From an uncultured Clostridia bacterium (lineage in GTDB: Bacteria > Bacillota > Clostridia > Oscillospirales > Acutalibacteraceae), in assembly GCA_945874765.1 (NCBI GenBank), contig CAMCHQ010000011.1, positions 1-64,000 on the forward strand: a stretch of DNA of 64,000 nt, written 5' to 3'. Below the pieces are notes generated by a model that did no database searches, was not told the DNA's origin, and saw only the letters and a program-made list of their open reading frames with translations. The position numbers and the translations under genes are program-made. Shown here piece after piece: positions 59,801-64,000 of this stretch. Numbering within the stretch: position 1 is the first letter of the stretch; each line of letters starts with the position of its first letter.

Positions 59801-61888
59801 TCAAATTTTTTCACAAATTATTATTTCATTGTAGTATGCGCCGTGAATATGAGCAGGAATGCCGACATTTGCCATATACGCACCGCTTTTGACATATTCC
59901 TTATTTTGGAATGTAAACTTATATTTTGCATTTTCTTCAAGACCGTCAAAAAGAACATTAATTCTCTTCTTGTAAAATCTTGTTCCCCTGCTTGCAATAA
60001 ACACAACCGCCTTTGATTTATCCTTTTCAACATAGGAATTAATCAAAACCTCGTTATCGTCCTGATTTGAAACACGGTATAAATCGCCGAACTGCACGGT
60101 ATGCCTGATTGACTTATAAAGGGCAATGTTTTTCTTGGAAATTTCCTTATCCTCATCACTGTATTTAAGCAGATTTCCGCCGAGACCGAGAGCGCCCTGC
60201 ATAGCGATATTAAAACGAAAATCAAGTGAACAAGGCTTATTAATTCCGGCAATATCAGTCACCCACGCACGCATAGCTTTAATAGGTCGCAAAAGAGAAT
60301 AGCCGTGCTGAATGGTCATTCTGTCAATACCGTCCGTATTGTCACTTGTCCAGCATTGGTCAAAATGAGAAAGTGCGCCGAGATCGGCTCTGCCGCCGCC
60401 CGAAGCACAAGCCTCAAACGCAACGTGCGGGTGCTTTTCTTTAAGTCTGTCGACAATATCGTAAACAGCCTTATTATGAAGATAATAAAGCATTTTAGGG
60501 CAGGAGAGATTTTCCGCACCCGTTTCCGAAAACGGACGGTTCATATCCCACTTTATGTATTTGATATTATGTTCGCTCAAAAGATTATCAAGACATTCAA
60601 ACACATATTCACACACGTCCTGCCTTGTCATATTGAGCACAAGTTGATTTCTGAGTTCGCTTTTAACTCTTGTATCATAATGATAAGTCCACTCCGGGTG
60701 GAGACGGTAAAGGTCTGAATTCGGATTTACCATTTCCGGTTCAACCCAAATGCCGAAGTCCATTCCGAGTTCATTAACCCCGTCAATAAGTTCGTTCAAG
60801 CCGTTAGGAAATTTATCCTTATTTACAAACCAGTCGCCCAAACCTGCGTCATCATTGTTTCTCTTGCCGAACCAGCCGTCGTCCATAACAAAAAGTTCAA
60901 CGCCCAAATCTGCGGCAATTTTTGCAAGTTCAAGCTGTCCCTTTGCATTAACGTCAAAACCGGTTGCCTCCCACGAATTATACAAAACGGGAAGTTGCTT
61001 ATCGTTAAACTGACGTGGCAAAAGGTGCTCAATCGCAAGGGTATTCATCTGCCTTGACATCTCGCCGAAGCCCTGAGTATTGCCGGCATAAACGCAAGGT
61101 GTGGTAAAGCTTTCTCCGCTTTTTAAAACATAAGAAAAATCAAAATCGTTCATACCCAAAATAACTCTTGTATTTGAATACAAATCACGGTTTGCAATAA
61201 CCTTAAAATTGCTTGAATAGGCAAGCGAACCGAAATAAACGTCGCCGCTTTTTTCATCTGCATTTTGATATGCTATAAAATAAGGCGAATTGTTATGACC
61301 GCTTATGCCTCTTTTGCTTTCAAAAACAATACTGCCGGCAGAAAGTTTTTCGTTTGCTTCAATCCATTCTCCGCCCCAAGCGCCGTTGGTGTTTGAAATG
61401 ATATATTCGTCCTTTGACGGCAAAGTAAATTCCGCACTGAAAAGTCTTTCAAACTCAATATCGTTTTCGCTTTCGTTTTTAACGGTTATACTCTTTTCGA
61501 CAATGTCGCAATCGGCAAAAATTCTATAATTAATCGAATAAACGAAGCCGTAATATTCATCTTTGAAATTAAGCACCAATCTGTCTTTTTCGACATTTGC
61601 ACCGATAAAAGTCGAATTAATTTCTCTGCACGAGTCATAGAAATTTGCCTTTAGCACACATTCACGATACATAGTTTTGCCGAAAACGGTACATTCCTGT
61701 TTTATTTCGTCAAGTACCGTATGGTTTGAATTTTCATCACCGAAAGTGAAAATCTCATAATCGTCAACGTCACACTTTTTGCCCCAATAAATCATTCTGT
61801 CGGTGCCGAATTTATCAATACCGACAACATAATGCGTATTTTTCATATCGAGAACAAATATATTATTTTTACATTCAATAATTTTCAT
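59801..61888 (-). CDS. GH36 alpha-galactosidase
   Basis: A 695-residue intracellular-type enzyme hydrolysing alpha-1,6-galactosides such as melibiose and raffinose. The start at 61888 (MKIIECKNNIFVLD) is chosen because TTGGAGTAAAA precedes it; an in-frame codon at 61933 has no site. The N-terminal beta-sandwich (to about 320) is followed by the barrel: LFVMDDGWFGKRN, nucleophile Asp in YIKWDMNRPFSE near 447, ACASGGGRADLG, and acid/base Asp in WTSDNTDGIDRM near 517. No signal peptide is seen, so it acts on imported oligosaccharides, complementing the membrane-anchored GH27 at 32-34 kb. Confidence 0.95.
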   Translation of the reverse strand: MKIIECKNNIFVLDMKNTHYVVGIDKFGTDRMIYWGKKCDVDDYEIFTFGDENSNHTVLDEIKQECTVFGKTMYRECVLKANFYDSCREINSTFIGANVEKDRLVLNFKDEYYGFVYSINYRIFADCDIVEKSITVKNESENDIEFERLFSAEFTLPSKDEYIISNTNGAWGGEWIEANEKLSAGSIVFESKRGISGHNNSPYFIAYQNADEKSGDVYFGSLAYSSNFKVIANRDLYSNTRVILGMNDFDFSYVLKSGESFTTPCVYAGNTQGFGEMSRQMNTLAIEHLLPRQFNDKQLPVLYNSWEATGFDVNAKGQLELAKIAADLGVELFVMDDGWFGKRNNDDAGLGDWFVNKDKFPNGLNELIDGVNELGMDFGIWVEPEMVNPNSDLYRLHPEWTYHYDTRVKSELRNQLVLNMTRQDVCEYVFECLDNLLSEHNIKYIKWDMNRPFSETGAENLSCPKMLYYLHNKAVYDIVDRLKEKHPHVAFEACASGGGRADLGALSHFDQCWTSDNTDGIDRMTIQHGYSLLRPIKAMRAWVTDIAGINKPCSLDFRFNIAMQGALGLGGNLLKYSDEDKEISKKNIALYKSIRHTVQFGDLYRVSNQDDNEVLINSYVEKDKSKAVVFIASRGTRFYKKRINVLFDGLEENAKYKFTFQNKEYVKSGAYMANVGIPAHIHGAYYNEIIICEKI

Positions 61889-61984
61889 AGTTTTACTCCA
61901 AATTAAGATTGAATTTATTATACCATTATACATTTATTATGTCTATTAAAATAAATCAATCAAAATGTTGAAATAATCACAATT

Positions 61985-62911
61985 TTAAATCCATTTTTTC
62001 CGTTTAAAAACAAAAATAAGCGAAAAAACAACTATAATATTTAGAAAAATCACATAAGGGTATCCGAAGCGTGAAGAAATTTCCGGCATATATTTAAAAT
62101 TCATTCCGTACCAGCCGACAATAACGGTCATAGGAAGAAATACGGACGTCACTACCGTAAAAAGCTTCATTATTTCATTTTGCCCTGCGTCAATGCTTGT
62201 TTGATATGCGTCCCAAAGATGAGTTACGCTTTCTCTCAAAATATCCGTATTTTCCTTATACCTCACCGCCTTATCACGAAAAAGTTTAAAAAGCCTTATT
62301 GATTTTTCATCTAAAATTTCGTTTTCATTTTCAACATACACTTCCGTCACGTCAATAAGCTGCTCATAAAAAGCACGAAGCCTTAAAAGTTCTCTTTTCT
62401 TTTCAATAAGCTGTGCAGTAAAGGATTTATCGACGTTTTTATCTATAACCTCTTTTTCAAGTGCGGCAATTTCCTCTTCCTCGTCAAACTGAGAAGAGCA
62501 CTGTCTTGCAAGTGTTTCAAGAAAAGAGCAAATAAGTTTTTCAAGCGTTGCGCTTTCGCAGGCGGAATTTGACAGGACATTTGAAAAACACTTTTGATTA
62601 AATGAAAAATCGTCGCAAATATTTACAATCACCATAAGATTTCTTGAAATTATAATCGCAAGTTCATTGTTTGTCTCTTTATTATTACATATTATATTAA
62701 GACGGATAAACGTAAAATCATCATTGATAAATTTTGTCAAAAAGGCACTGTCCGATTTTTTCCTGCAAAGCTCGACAATATTTTTCGGCAAAGAAAAAAC
62801 GGCGGCAAGCTTTTCCAGCTCGCCGACCGTTATAAATCCGAGAGTAAGCATATTTTTGTTGATTTCGTCAACATCAATACTTTTCACTTCATCATCAAAA
62901 ACGTAAAACAC
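61985..62911 (-). CDS. CorA-family divalent cation transporter
   Basis: A 308-residue membrane protein. The long N-terminal cytoplasmic domain ends in a helical stalk; two C-terminal transmembrane helices flank the signature GMNF (in IVGWYGMNFKYMPEI, near residue 273), which forms the pore selectivity filter of Mg2+/Co2+ channels. The C-terminus is basic (FKRKKWI). Lies 96 bp upstream of GH36 and 40 bp downstream of the GH2 gene on the same strand, so it may be co-transcribed with GH2. Confidence 0.92.
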   Translation of the reverse strand: MFYVFDDEVKSIDVDEINKNMLTLGFITVGELEKLAAVFSLPKNIVELCRKKSDSAFLTKFINDDFTFIRLNIICNNKETNNELAIIISRNLMVIVNICDDFSFNQKCFSNVLSNSACESATLEKLICSFLETLARQCSSQFDEEEEIAALEKEVIDKNVDKSFTAQLIEKKRELLRLRAFYEQLIDVTEVYVENENEILDEKSIRLFKLFRDKAVRYKENTDILRESVTHLWDAYQTSIDAGQNEIMKLFTVVTSVFLPMTVIVGWYGMNFKYMPEISSRFGYPYVIFLNIIVVFSLIFVFKRKKWI

Positions 62912-62951
62912 ATTATCACCGATAATAGTATTTGCGCATATTTGACATATA

Positions 62952-64000
62952 TTATTTTTTCTTTTTAACTTTATTAAGCACTGCGTTTATTTCAAGAATT
63001 TGCTCTTTCGTAAACTTTCCGCCGAGCATCATAAGTCCACGCTTAACGGTAAAGCCTTTCATCATATCAATCATAGTCTTGTTGATATCATTGAGCTTAA
63101 AGCCCATAATTTCTGCGCCCTTTTTCTTGCCCTTTTCCTTAGGGCCGTCAGGGGTGAGCGCCTTTTTCATTTTAAGAAGAAGTTTAACTGCGCAAACTTT
63201 TCCCCTAAAGGTTGAAAGAATATCGCCCAAAGTATCGTTTACGCTGTAGTAGCCGGTAGGTGTGTCAATCTCAAACCAGTTAATTACTGCGCCCTCTTCT
63301 TTAAGCCTGTAATCCTCATTAAACTTGTCAACTTTTCTGATTTTAGCCTCGTCAACCAAATCGCCTGCTTTTGCGACAAGTGTGGTTTCGCCCTCGTTTT
63401 TAACTTCAAAATGGAAGAACGGGAACTCACCTTTCTTTTGCTTGCCGACGCTTTCACCGTTTGCAAAAAGCTCAACCTCGTCGAGGTTTGTATAAACGGT
63501 AACTTTAGTTACATCCTCAACTCTGTCAATATATCTCTTTGAACAGATATGAAGCATAGGTTTTTTGGAAAGCCAAGCCTGATAAGCATAGAAGCTGTCC
63601 TTTTTATATTTTCTGTCAAAAGTGACAAGACCTTTATGGTTCATACCGTTTTCGCCGCCCTCGGCACGTGCGTCTGCGGCAAAATCAAACATATTCCAAA
63701 CGTGGGTAGCCCAAAGATATGGACGTGCGGCAATTTGCTTAATTACCTCTTCGTGATAATATGCCTGATATTCCTCGGTATAATCGCCCTGCTCGGGATT
63801 GCTTGTGTGCCAATTAAGTGCCTCACAGCCGTACTCACTCATACCGATTGCCTTGTTGGGATATTTTTTGTGGAATGTATCAAACCAATTGCCGTACATT
63901 GACACATCACCGCCGTACCAGCCGAAGTAATGGTTATATGAAAGCACGTCGGAAATATGAACATATTCCTCATTAATATTGCAGGCAGTGAGAACAGCTT
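62952..64000 (-). CDS. GH2 beta-galactosidase-type hydrolase (5' end outside window)
   Basis: The frame is open to the right edge of the window, so only the C-terminal ~349 residues are seen. The GH2 catalytic nucleophile lies in GMSEYGCEALNWH, followed by YLWATHVWNMFDFAADAR and GLVTFDRKYKKDSFY, which fit a beta-galactosidase/beta-glucuronidase barrel end, and then a DUF4982-like beta domain (VTVYTNLDEVELFANG). The last ~90 residues form a Lys-rich helical extension (MMKGFTVKRGLMMLGGKFTK) not usual for the family. An internal GTG at 63947 could be mistaken for a start. Substrate is probably a beta-galactoside, but glucuronide cannot be excluded. Confidence 0.9.
   Translation of the reverse strand, partial: AVLTACNINEEYVHISDVLSYNHYFGWYGGDVSMYGNWFDTFHKKYPNKAIGMSEYGCEALNWHTSNPEQGDYTEEYQAYYHEEVIKQIAARPYLWATHVWNMFDFAADARAEGGENGMNHKGLVTFDRKYKKDSFYAYQAWLSKKPMLHICSKRYIDRVEDVTKVTVYTNLDEVELFANGESVGKQKKGEFPFFHFEVKNEGETTLVAKAGDLVDEAKIRKVDKFNEDYRLKEEGAVINWFEIDTPTGYYSVNDTLGDILSTFRGKVCAVKLLLKMKKALTPDGPKEKGKKKGAEIMGFKLNDINKTMIDMMKGFTVKRGLMMLGGKFTKEQILEINAVLNKVKKKK

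Overview
The window looks like a chromosome segment of an A+T-rich Gram-positive gut Clostridia, most like the Ruminococcaceae/Oscillospiraceae (Ruminococcus-type). Pointers are sigma-A promoters and strong AGGAGG sites, ObgE followed by Mini-RNase III, FtsEX with PcsB-like M23 hydrolases, a yybP-ykoY riboswitch on a P-type ATPase, dockerin modules and several galactosidases. The taxon is an inference from gene content; no rRNA or marker comparison could be run.

Layout. 1-3.2 kb: gap (GAPDH), obgE, Mini-RNase III and tRNA-Val. 3.25-4.3 kb: a 248-bp tandem repeat array with tRNA T-arm-like segments, then a compact convergent locus that looks like a type I toxin-antitoxin module (24-aa hydrophobic peptide plus antisense RNA), missed by ordinary gene calling. 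4.3-8.7 kb: a DUF5692-like membrane protein, a solitary hypA and a 947-aa FAD/Fe-S oxidoreductase. 8.8-29.4 kb: the accessory core. Leftward come a 2181-aa secreted protein ending in an X-module plus dockerin, a 364-aa protein with a cohesin-like domain plus the same X-dockerin pair, a 1173-aa cohesin-like/FIVAR/InlB-repeat surface protein and a 34-aa acidic peptide. Rightward comes a 2693-aa secreted repeat protein. None has a recognisable enzyme domain, and the intergenic regions are full of RNA hairpins. This is my best candidate for an undescribed system: a non-enzymatic, cohesin-dockerin-like giant surface assembly.

29.5-34.1 kb: Nudix protein, small membrane protein, nucleotidyltransferase-like protein and a membrane-anchored GH27 alpha-galactosidase with an inserted domain. 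34.1-37.9 kb: glycolytic operon pgk-tpiA-gpmI. 38-41 kb: a P-type metal ATPase under a yybP-ykoY (Mn2+) riboswitch with a terminator. 41.1-46.7 kb: an ECF sigma factor and DUF4367 anti-sigma-like pair beside three secreted proteins; the sigma gene and one secreted-protein gene share a promoter motif with identical 17-nt spacing, suggesting a local regulon. 46.8-47.6 kb: a frameshifted four-helix-bundle gene, a tRNA-derived palindromic element, tRNA-Tyr and tRNA-Thr. 47.7-59.6 kb: GDPD-like protein, guaB, the operon M23-M23-queH-rarA-nth-aroK, and ftsE-ftsX-M23, which together supply division-linked peptidoglycan hydrolysis. 59.8-64 kb: GH36 alpha-galactosidase, CorA transporter and a truncated GH2 beta-galactosidase-type gene; with GH27 they suggest use of galactosides.

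All family names are from reading motifs by eye; no database search was possible.
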